Assembly (NCBI GenBank): GCA_964549495.1
Contig: CAZJWJ010000090.1
Coordinates: 1-22,216, forward strand
DNA: 22,216 nt
Direction: 5' to 3'
Source: JACKBJ01 sp964549495
GTDB lineage: Bacteria > Chloroflexota > Anaerolineae > Epilineales > Epilineaceae
Part shown: positions 1 through 6,284 of the stretch, one piece after another
How positions within the stretch are numbered: position 1 is the first letter of the stretch
How the letters are laid out: every line of letters starts with the position of its first letter
Notes under the pieces: model-generated
Databases searched by the model: none
Told to the model about the DNA's origin: nothing
The model's input: the letters and a program-made list of their open reading frames with translations, nothing else
Program-made: the position numbers and the translations under genes

Positions 1-2017
1 GGCCCATCTCGACCGACTCGGGATCGAAGGCGGCCTGGGCATCGATTTGGCAGTTCAGGCGGCCTGGATCGGGCCGGGCCTGGGTGCGCGGGCCGCCGTC
101 GGGCTCGAAAGCGTAGATGGCCGAGCTGGTCTGATCGAGCAGGTAGACCGTGCCGTCGTCGCCCACCGCCAGATCGCTGGGTGGCTGGGGATCGCCGTAG
201 GCCGGCTCGGGCAAGGGCCAGAAGGCTTCCACCCCGCCGGCCGCGTTCAGGCGCCAGACCCAGCGCCGGGCGGTGGGCAGGAAGATCTCACCCGCCGGGC
301 CGACGGCGACGCGCCAAGCGTATTCCGGGAGCTCCAGGCTCGGCAGCTGGCTGCCGTCCGGCGCGAAGCGGTGCAGCTTGCGTTCGGCGGTGTGCAGGGC
401 CAGCAGGTTGCCCTGCGGATCGATGGCCAGGTCCGACCAGGCCGGGAAGCCGGCCTTGCGGTCCTCGAGCGGGATGCTGCCGGCCACCGATCCGTCGTCG
501 GCGTAGGCGGTCAGGCTCGAGCGGCCGGCGTCCAGCACCCAGGTCGGGCCGCCTGCGCGGGCGCGGTCCATGCCCAGGACGCGGCTGGCGTCCTGGGCGA
601 CGATCTCGTCGATGCGCTCGTGGCGCCACGAGGCGCCCAGGTCTTCGAAGGCCGGCGGCTCGGGCCCGAGGACCCCGGGTAGATCGTAGCGTTCGACGCG
701 GGCGACCTGCTGACCGGCCGGCGCTGCATCCTCGTCCTCCGGATCGTCGCCGCTGGAGCCGAAGCGGGTGCGCGCCACCACCAGGCTGTCCGCGTCGATC
801 GGTGCGACCTCGAGCATGCCGGGCATGACCACCTGGCCCTTGGCGCCCTGCAAGTCGGAGCCGAAGCGCTGCGCGCGGCGCAGGTCGTCGACGACGAAGA
901 GGTCGTCGCCGCTGCCCAGGGACAGGCGCAGCGGTTGTTTGAGCCAGCCGAGGACGGTCTGTGGGATGCCCCAGCGCCGGACATCGGTCTGGCGACCGTT
1001 ATCGAAGTGGCGGACGACCACGCCGGCCGGCAGATCGCGCGATTTCGGCACGATCATGTAGAGCGTGCCGGCCTCGCCGGCTGCCATGGCCCGAACGTCG
1101 AGACTGATTCCGACGGGGAGCGATAGACCGCCGGACCATTCGTAGCGAATGCGATCGCGCTCGAGTACGTAGATTCGACCGCGATCATCGAAGCTGACCC
1201 CCTTGGTGAAGGGGGCACCGGTCGGATAGAGCCGCTGCGCGCACTGGCCGTCCGCTTCGCCGCCTTCCGGGGGATATCGTCGCACGCCCAAATTCATCGC
1301 TACGCAGAGGTGTCCATCCGGCGCCACTGCCATGCCGCCGGCGACGCCGGCCTCGCGGTCGATATAGGCACCCGGGGTGATCAGTCCGTCGCCGGTGCCA
1401 TCGATATCGCGCACCCGGATGGCTCCGGTGTCGCCTTCGTAGATGTAGACCAGGCCGCTCGGACCGACGGCGATGCCCTCCGGCGCCTCGTAGGGTCCCC
1501 AGTTGGCCTCGAAGCTGCCGTCGAGCTTGAAGATGGCCACCCGGTCGTTTTCGGTGTCGCCGATGTAGATGCGCTCGCGCTGCAGGTCGACGGCCACGCC
1601 GCTGGGCTGGTAGAGGTCGCCCGGCCCGTCACCCGGACTTCCGTAGGCCATGAGCGGCGTGCCGTCGGATTCGAAGCGCTGGACGCGGTGCAGGGCCCGG
1701 TCGGTAACGAAGACCGTGCCGTCATCGGCCACGGTGATGCCGGAGGGGTCCTCGATGACGCCCAGCGGCACCTCGGGCGAGGACTGGTAGCTGCGCGCCA
1801 AGCGGTAGCCGCCGGCCACGGGCAGGCCCGGATCACCTGCCTGCTGAGCTGGCACCAGCGGGGATGCCAGCCTGGAGTGGCCTTCCGTCGGATCCGTTTC
1901 GATGGGCGCACCGGAGCCGGGTGCCGGCTCGAGCAGCAGCAGGACGACGAGCAGCGTGAACATGACGCGCCGAAATCGGCTGGGCTTGGCTCGATCTGGC
2001 ATCCGCGGGCTGGGCAT
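1..2017 (-). CDS. Secreted NHL-repeat beta-propeller protein (C-terminus beyond left edge)
   Basis: The minus-strand frame is open from an ATG at 2017 to the window edge, giving 672 codons with no stop, so the gene is 3'-truncated by the window. The start has a purine-rich GGGGAG about 8 nt upstream; a second in-frame ATG lies five codons later. The N-terminus has basic residues (SRFRR), then a hydrophobic run (FTLLVVLLLLE) ending near APGSGA, which reads as a signal peptide or anchor. The mature part shows NHL-type repeats of the form PSG(I/V)(T/A)V..dG.v(F/Y)(V/I).D....rvq.F..dG, three near residues 90-200 and three more near the end of the visible part. NHL repeats fold as beta-propellers and usually mediate binding; no catalytic site is visible. 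Substrate or partner unknown. The gene is divergent from the deiodinase-like nitroreductase. Confidence 0.85.
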   Translation of the reverse strand, partial: MPSPRMPDRAKPSRFRRVMFTLLVVLLLLEPAPGSGAPIETDPTEGHSRLASPLVPAQQAGDPGLPVAGGYRLARSYQSSPEVPLGVIEDPSGITVADDGTVFVTDRALHRVQRFESDGTPLMAYGSPGDGPGDLYQPSGVAVDLQRERIYIGDTENDRVAIFKLDGSFEANWGPYEAPEGIAVGPSGLVYIYEGDTGAIRVRDIDGTGDGLITPGAYIDREAGVAGGMAVAPDGHLCVAMNLGVRRYPPEGGEADGQCAQRLYPTGAPFTKGVSFDDRGRIYVLERDRIRYEWSGGLSLPVGISLDVRAMAAGEAGTLYMIVPKSRDLPAGVVVRHFDNGRQTDVRRWGIPQTVLGWLKQPLRLSLGSGDDLFVVDDLRRAQRFGSDLQGAKGQVVMPGMLEVAPIDADSLVVARTRFGSSGDDPEDEDAAPAGQQVARVERYDLPGVLGPEPPAFEDLGASWRHERIDEIVAQDASRVLGMDRARAGGPTWVLDAGRSSLTAYADDGSVAGSIPLEDRKAGFPAWSDLAIDPQGNLLALHTAERKLHRFAPDGSQLPSLELPEYAWRVAVGPAGEIFLPTARRWVWRLNAAGGVEAFWPLPEPAYGDPQPPSDLAVGDDGTVYLLDQTSSAIYAFEPDGGPRTQARPDPGRLNCQIDAQAAFDPESVEMG

Positions 2018-2049
2018 GTCCGGCACTCCCCTGATAATCGCTCGGCCCC

Positions 2050-2063
2050 TGGACCCGGGTCCA
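2050..2063. promoter_or_regulatory. 14-bp perfect palindrome upstream of the NHL gene
   Basis: TGGACCCGGGTCCA reads identically on both strands. It lies 33 bp upstream of the NHL-protein ATG, in the 284-bp divergent gap (2018-2301) shared with the nitroreductase gene. A perfect palindrome here is compatible with a dimeric repressor operator. No regulator of an obvious matching type is encoded beside it, and GC-rich palindromes also arise by chance. The rest of this gap holds no supportable gene. Confidence 0.3.
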
Positions 2064-2203
2064 AGGACGCTCGGCTTCGCCCCCAGAGTCTACACCAGGG
2101 ACCGGCTGGGTTGAATCCACCGAATCCGCGAGCACTGCTTCCGTCGGAGGCTTCCGAGCGCTCGGGCGACGGATGCTTCTCGGCCGGCTCGGAGCGATGG
2201 CCT

Positions 2204-2231
2204 TTGCCTGGCGGCGCCGACTGTCTACCAT
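2204..2231 (+). promoter_or_regulatory. Weak sigma70-like promoter candidate for the nitroreductase
   Basis: TTGCCT (4 of 6 to the -35 consensus) and TACCAT (4 of 6 to the -10 consensus) are separated by 16 bp and would start transcription about 65 nt before the ATG at 2302. This is a pattern match only, in a GC-rich background. Confidence 0.2.
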
Positions 2232-2301
2232 CAGGCCGGTACCGCGTGTCGCCACCGCGTGGGGATTCGAGGGCGGCGAGTCGGGCGAGCGAGGAGGAGT
2301 C

Positions 2302-2985
2302 ATGGACGAGGGCGCGCCGAGCATTCCCTATGCCGAGTATCAAGATCTGCCGCCGGAAGAGATGCGCCGGCAGGCGCGGGCCTTTCGGAAACGGATCACC
2401 CGCCGGCGCAGCATGCGCGACTTCTCGGATCGGGCGGTGCCACGGGAGATCATCGAGGACTGCCTGGGCGCGGCCGGCTCCGCGCCCAGCGGCGCCAACC
2501 AGCAGCCCTGGCATTTCGTGGCCGTCTCCGACCCGGAGCTCAAGCGGCGCATTCGAATCGGGGCCGAGGAGGAGGAGCGGGCTTTCTACGGCGGCCGGGC
2601 CAGCGAAGAATGGCTCGAGGCCCTGAGACCGCTGGGCACGGATGCCGACAAGCCCTTCCTGGAGCGGGCGCCCTGGCTGATCGCCATCTTCGCCGAGGCC
2701 TACGGGCTGGACGAGGCGGGGCGGCGGCGCAAGCATTACTACGTGCAGGAGTCGGTCGGCATCGCCACCGGCATCTTGATCACCGCCCTGCACCTGGCCG
2801 GTCTGGCCAGCTTGACCCACACGCCCAGCCCGATGCGCTTCTTGAACGAAATCCTCGACCGGCCCGAGCGCGAGCGCCCCTTTCTGCTGCTGGTGGTCGG
2901 TCATCCGGCCGACGACGTGCGGGTTCCCGATATCGGTCGCAAGGCGCTCGGAGAGATCGCCAGCTTCCGCGACGGCCAGGATTGA
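2302..2985 (+). CDS. Nitroreductase-fold flavoprotein of the iodotyrosine deiodinase (IYD) type
   Basis: A 227-residue protein. The chosen ATG at 2302 follows a strong GGAGGAG ribosome-binding site; the frame is open further upstream but with unrelated sequence. The N-terminal RRRSMRDF (34-41) and SAPSGANQQPWHF (60-72) are the FMN-binding signature of the nitroreductase fold, and HYYVQES (145-151) and TPSPMRF (174-180) follow as in IYD enzymes. The substrate-lid residues of human IYD (Glu157, Tyr161, Lys182) have counterparts with identical spacing: E92, Y96 and K117. IYD family enzymes use FMN for reductive dehalogenation of halotyrosines, acting as dimers. Bacterial homologues exist, and their natural substrates are mostly unclear. 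No signal peptide or membrane segment, so probably cytoplasmic. Likely a single-gene unit: a repeat- and hairpin-rich gap follows. Confidence 0.9.
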   Translation: MDEGAPSIPYAEYQDLPPEEMRRQARAFRKRITRRRSMRDFSDRAVPREIIEDCLGAAGSAPSGANQQPWHFVAVSDPELKRRIRIGAEEEERAFYGGRASEEWLEALRPLGTDADKPFLERAPWLIAIFAEAYGLDEAGRRRKHYYVQESVGIATGILITALHLAGLASLTHTPSPMRFLNEILDRPERERPFLLLVVGHPADDVRVPDIGRKALGEIASFRDGQD

Positions 2986-3012
2986 CACGCAATCGCACGC
3001 AATCGCACGCAA
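2986..3012 (+). repeat. 10-bp direct tandem repeat (2.7 units) after the nitroreductase stop
   Basis: CACGCAATCG occurs at 2986-2995 and 2996-3005, followed by a partial third unit CACGCAA, starting directly after the stop codon. A near-identical 18-mer recurs in the rhomboid gene (minus strand, 8537-8554). Confidence 0.8.
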
Positions 3013-3022
3013 GACATATGCA

Positions 3023-3050
3023 GGGACCGTATCCTGACCCCCCCGGTCCC
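3023..3050 (+). terminator. Hairpin after the nitroreductase gene, possible terminator
   Basis: GGGACCG (3023-3029) and CGGTCCC (3044-3050) form a perfect 7-bp stem with a 14-nt loop, 38 bp after the stop codon. It is not followed by a clean T-tract, so it may be a weak or factor-assisted terminator, or part of the leader of the next gene. Confidence 0.35.
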
Positions 3051-3063
3051 GTCGTTAATAGTA

Positions 3064-3116
3064 GAGGTCCGCCGAAGCGGTCCTCTTCGCCATTCGTCGC
3101 GCCCGTGGTGGCGAAG
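3064..3116 (+). promoter_or_regulatory. Two adjacent hairpins in the leader of the CxxC membrane protein
   Basis: A 9-bp stem with one T-T mismatch and a CGAA loop lies at 3064-3085. Directly next to it, CTTCGCCA (3085-3092) can pair with TGGCGAAG (3109-3116). They share base 3085, so they could be alternative or stacked structures. Together with the hairpin at 3023-3050, most of the 173-bp gap can fold. No known riboswitch class is recognised. Confidence 0.35.
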
Positions 3117-3158
3117 CGACGACACCGCCCATCGGCGACCATCGGGGGGAACCCACAC

Positions 3159-3785
3159 ATGGCCGGAGGCAGCTCGGCAGCCAGACCATCGGGAGAGATC
3201 GGCCACTTGGCCGCGATCTTCTCGGTGCTGCTGCTGGTCGGTCTCGCGTTTGGCTTACTGGGTGATGTGCCGGCCGATGCCATCGACGACAGGCCCATCC
3301 GCGCCGCGCCGGCGCAGTCGACGCCCGAGGATCCGCCCAACCTGCCCACCGAGACCTCCGAGCGCTGGCGGGTGAGCCTGCGGGCCTTCCCGGATACGGT
3401 CGGCCGCGGCGGCTACGCCTGCACGGGCTGTGACGGCGTCCTCTCCAGCGGCGACACCATGGGCGCGGCCGGCGCGCCGCTCGAACCCCTCTTGGCGGCC
3501 ATCACCGAGCCCGGCAACGCCCAGAACGTCTACTGGATCGGCCAGCTCGATCGGCAGAACGAGTCCCAGGCCGCGGTCTACGTCGAGGCCGTGCTGGCGG
3601 TGCCCCCGCCCTACGAGGTGCGGCTGATCACCACCGATCCCCTGGGCTACGTGCTCTGCCCCAACTCGCCGGGCGTGTTCTTCCTGACCCAGGAGGACTT
3701 CGACGAGATCGCCGGCGGCGCCGGTGGCGGCGGCCGGCACCAGGCGCGCGACTGGTTCTTCTGGCGTTGTCGCGGGCCGCGCTGA
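3159..3785 (+). CDS. Small single-pass membrane protein with CxxC motif, unknown function
   Basis: A 208-residue protein starting at an ATG preceded by GGGGGGA about 8 nt upstream. The frame runs open far upstream, but in the out-of-frame shadow of the nitroreductase gene. One hydrophobic segment at residues 17-34 (LAAIFSVLLLVGLAFGLL) has no clear cleavage site. A Pro-rich linker (about 48-64) and an extracytoplasmic domain follow. Four cysteines are present: the CxxC pair C88/C91 (ACTGCDG), C167 and C204. They could form disulfides or bind metal. The end is Gly-rich, then basic (GAGGGGRHQARD). The last 19 bp overlap the start of the EamA transporter, so the two are probably translated together. 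I recognise no family. Confidence 0.75.
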   Translation: MAGGSSAARPSGEIGHLAAIFSVLLLVGLAFGLLGDVPADAIDDRPIRAAPAQSTPEDPPNLPTETSERWRVSLRAFPDTVGRGGYACTGCDGVLSSGDTMGAAGAPLEPLLAAITEPGNAQNVYWIGQLDRQNESQAAVYVEAVLAVPPPYEVRLITTDPLGYVLCPNSPGVFFLTQEDFDEIAGGAGGGGRHQARDWFFWRCRGPR

Positions 3786-4780
3786 GCCTTGCCCAGTGGC
3801 GGCTGGGCCTGGCGGCGCTGCTCGTCGTCACCCTGATCTGGGGCAGCACCTTCGCCATCATCAAGGAGACCGTGGCCGGACTGCACCCCGGCAGCTTGAT
3901 CCTGGGCCGCTTCGGGCTGGCCGCGCTGCTCCTGGCGCCACTCTTCGGGCGGCACGCGATAGGGTGGCCCATCTGGCGAGCGGGATTGCTGCTCGGCTTC
4001 CTCAACCTTCTGGGTTACACCAGCCAGGCCATCGGGCTGCGGCATACCAGCGCCAGCCGCAGCGGCTTCATCACCGCCCTCAGCGTGGTCCTGGTGCCGC
4101 TCCTGGCCGGCCTGGCCGGCCGGCGCATCCGCTGGACCGTCTACCTGGCCGCCATGCTGGCCCTGCTCGGCGTTGGCCTGCTCGGCGGCGACGGTCCGGC
4201 GCCCAACCGCGGGGACGCTTGGACCCTGGTGACCGCCTTCAGCTACGCGCTCTACGTGCTCCAGCTCGAGCGGGCGGTGCGCCGGCACGACACGCGAGGC
4301 TTGACCCTGACCCAGCTCGGCGGGGTCCTGCCCTTCGCCCTCCCCTGGGCCCTGCTCGAGGCCGGTGTCGATGCCTCGAGGGCGGGTGACGCGACCGGCG
4401 TTCGTGTCACGAGCTTCACCTCGGGCCTACTGGAGCATTGGCAGCAGGCGCCCTTCGCCTCCTGGCTTGGCCTGATCTACCTGGCCCTGGCCGCGACCGC
4501 CCTGACCACCCTATTGCAGACCTATGGCCAGCGCCGCGTCGCGGCGCCCGAGGCGGCCATCATCTACACCGGCGAGCCGCTCTGGGCGGCGCTCTTCGCG
4601 GCGGCGATGCTCGGCGAGCGCATGGGTGCTCGCGGCTGGGCGGGGGCGGGCTTGATCCTGGTGGCGACCCTCGTCGGCACGCTGCCGGGACGCCGCCGGT
4701 CCAAAGCGCTCGTCGGGCTGGCCCCGCCCGATCAGGGAGCCGCCGGCTCGTCCGAGGTCACGCCCTCCAAGAGCGCCTGA
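3767..4780 (+). CDS. EamA/DMT superfamily transporter
   Basis: A 337-residue polytopic protein of normal length for ten-helix drug/metabolite transporters. The first helix carries the typical IWGSTFAIIK (24-33), and the two EamA halves cover about residues 15-140 and 147-310. The second half contains EAAIIYTGEPLWAALFA, the usual signature near the penultimate helices, and GARGWAGAGLILVATL near the end. The start is a TTG at 3767 inside the preceding gene; no better start was found in frame, and a weak ribosome-binding site suggests coupling. EamA proteins export or exchange small metabolites across the cytoplasmic membrane; the substrate cannot be told. The final 49 bp overlap, tail to tail, the end of the minus-strand lipoprotein-like gene. 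Confidence 0.9.
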   Translation: MSRAALSLAQWRLGLAALLVVTLIWGSTFAIIKETVAGLHPGSLILGRFGLAALLLAPLFGRHAIGWPIWRAGLLLGFLNLLGYTSQAIGLRHTSASRSGFITALSVVLVPLLAGLAGRRIRWTVYLAAMLALLGVGLLGGDGPAPNRGDAWTLVTAFSYALYVLQLERAVRRHDTRGLTLTQLGGVLPFALPWALLEAGVDASRAGDATGVRVTSFTSGLLEHWQQAPFASWLGLIYLALAATALTTLLQTYGQRRVAAPEAAIIYTGEPLWAALFAAAMLGERMGARGWAGAGLILVATLVGTLPGRRRSKALVGLAPPDQGAAGSSEVTPSKSA

Positions 4781-5520
4781 CGCAAGGCTTCGAGCCGGGT
4801 CCAAACGCCGGCCTCGGCCTCGAAGGACCAGCCGATCAGGTCGCCCTCCGGCAGGCGAGCCGCGCGCAGAAGCGCCCGCCGGTCCGGATCGATCCGCTGG
4901 CCGCGGTCGTCCAGGCCATCGCGGAACAGCAGGGCTTCCAGGGCTGGCTGCCCCGCCAGCTCCGCGTCGACGAGGTCCCCCTCGAGCTGATAGCCATCGG
5001 CGACGATGCCGCTGTGCGACATGGCGTCCAGGAAGGACGCGAGCGAGTCCTCGTCGAGAACGGTCGCGCTGGCCGCCAGGTCTCGATCGGTGTCATCTCG
5101 ATCGGCCGCGTCCAGATCCGCCGCGTCCAGATCCACTGAATCCCGATCGGCCGGGCGCCGGTGGAAGAAAGCCAGCCGCTGCTCGGAGCCGGGCAGGCCG
5201 GCCGCGGCGGGATCGACGAAGAGCAGCACCGTATCGAAGCCGTCGATCGGGAGTGGGGCGGCCGGCCAGCCTTCGGGGTGGGGCAGCCGGGCGACACCCG
5301 GGATGCGGTGCTCGATCAGCGGCGGTAGCGCCGGCTCGGTCGCGTCGACCAGGGGGGCGGCCAGGTCAACGGCGGGCCTTGTCCCTCCCTCGGCCGGGAC
5401 GGGAGCCATGGCGGTCGGGGCGCTGCAGGCCGCGCCGAGGATCCCGCCGAAGGTCGCCAGCAGGACGGGCAGTGTCCAGAACCAACCGGCACGCTCGGGC
5501 GAGGGGCCCGGCCGGCTCAC
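4732..5520 (-). CDS. Lipoprotein-like exported protein with Asp-rich repeat
   Basis: A 262-residue protein whose GTG start overlaps the response-regulator stop (GTGA), so it is the last gene of the kinase operon. The N-terminus is a signal sequence (WFWTLPVLLATFGGILGAAC) with a cysteine at residue 32. The box LGAAC has Gly at -3, so lipidation is plausible but not canonical. The motif GVARLPHPEGW (75-85), the scattered hydrophobic strands and a C-terminal VWTRLEALRQALLEG helix recall Mog1/PsbP-fold lipoproteins; this is a tentative resemblance. Residues 125-147 are almost all Asp, Ala, Arg and Leu, and are encoded partly by a 15-bp tandem duplication. Being the only exported soluble product of the operon, it is a candidate input, target or output of the signalling genes upstream, but this is inference. 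Confidence 0.75.
   Translation of the reverse strand: MSRPGPSPERAGWFWTLPVLLATFGGILGAACSAPTAMAPVPAEGGTRPAVDLAAPLVDATEPALPPLIEHRIPGVARLPHPEGWPAAPLPIDGFDTVLLFVDPAAAGLPGSEQRLAFFHRRPADRDSVDLDAADLDAADRDDTDRDLAASATVLDEDSLASFLDAMSHSGIVADGYQLEGDLVDAELAGQPALEALLFRDGLDDRGQRIDPDRRALLRAARLPEGDLIGWSFEAEAGVWTRLEALRQALLEGVTSDEPAAP
5105..5134. repeat. 15-bp perfect tandem duplication
   Basis: GCCGCGTCCAGATCC occurs twice head to tail (5105-5119 and 5120-5134). On the minus strand it encodes the repeated DLDAA units in the Asp-rich stretch of the lipoprotein-like gene. It keeps the reading frame and is a likely site of copy-number variation. Confidence 0.9.
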
Positions 5521-6284
5521 GCCTCCGCGTCCGGCGCGCCCTCGTCCACCAGACGGTAGCCGACGCCGCGCACGTTTTCGATGCAGCCCATCTCGCCGAC
5601 GTCGTAGCCCATCTTGCGGCGCAGGGTGCGGATCAAGGGGCGCAAGAGGGTGCCGGCCTCGACGTAGTCGGTGGTCAGCTCGTGCGTGACCTGGATCAGG
5701 TCTTGAGCCGAGACCACGCGACCCAGGTTGCGGCCCAGATGCTCCAGCAGGGCGAACTCCTTGGCCGAGAGCTTGATCGGCTCGCCATCCATCCAGACCC
5801 GGTGCTGGCCCAATTCGATCTGCAGCCGGCCCGTGCGCAGGAAGCCCTCGGCGCTCTGCTCGGCCGGTCCGCCGGCATGCTCGGCCAGCTGCTTGGCGCG
5901 GCGCAGCTTGCCGTTGACCGAGGCCAACAGGTCCTCGGGCTGGATGGGCTTGGTCAGGTAGTCGTCGACCCCCAGCTCCTTGCCGTAGCGCACGTCGCTG
6001 TCCATGGTCCGGGCGGTGAGGAAGAGGAAGGGGATGCGGATCCAACCCGGATTCTCGCGCACGCGCTCGTAGAACTGGTAGCCGTTCATGCGCGGCATGG
6101 CGATGTCGGCCAGGATCAAGTCGACCGTCTCCGACTCCAGCAGGCCCAGAGCCGTCTGGCCGTCGGCCGCGCTGAGCACCTCGTAGCCGGCCGCCTCCAG
6201 GGCCATGCCGATGCTCTCGACCAAGTCCGGCTGGTCGTCCACGATCAATACGGTGGCGTCGCCGACGGGGGTTTCATGATTCAT
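5517..6284 (-). CDS. OmpR/PhoB-family response regulator
   Basis: A 255-residue protein. The receiver domain (about 10-130) has the acidic pair D16/D17, the phospho-acceptor D60 in LADIAMP, T90 in FLTAR and K112 in LTKPI. The C-terminal winged helix (about 150-250) shows KLSAKEFALLEHL and the closing hairpin ENVRGVGYRLV, typical of Trans_reg_C domains that bind direct repeats in promoters. Its ATG overlaps the stop of the upstream kinase gene (ATGA) and its stop overlaps the GTG of the lipoprotein-like gene, so expression is coupled. It is the only DNA-binding output of this operon and the natural partner of the adjacent kinase. Confidence 0.97.
   Translation of the reverse strand: MNHETPVGDATVLIVDDQPDLVESIGMALEAAGYEVLSAADGQTALGLLESETVDLILADIAMPRMNGYQFYERVRENPGWIRIPFLFLTARTMDSDVRYGKELGVDDYLTKPIQPEDLLASVNGKLRRAKQLAEHAGGPAEQSAEGFLRTGRLQIELGQHRVWMDGEPIKLSAKEFALLEHLGRNLGRVVSAQDLIQVTHELTTDYVEAGTLLRPLIRTLRRKMGYDVGEMGCIENVRGVGYRLVDEGAPDAEA

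Noticed and set aside
1310..2626. Plus-strand open frame of 438 codons across the NHL/nitroreductase divide
   Set aside because: It runs antisense to the NHL gene and out of frame with the nitroreductase; composition is that of a shadow.
1381..3012. Minus-strand open frame of 543 codons
   Set aside because: It is antisense to the nitroreductase and out of frame with the NHL protein, with Ser/Arg/Pro-rich nonsense at its end.
2986..3012. CRISPR repeat or replication iteron
   Set aside because: Only 2.7 units of 10 bp without spacers; no cas or replication gene nearby. Kept only as a short tandem repeat.
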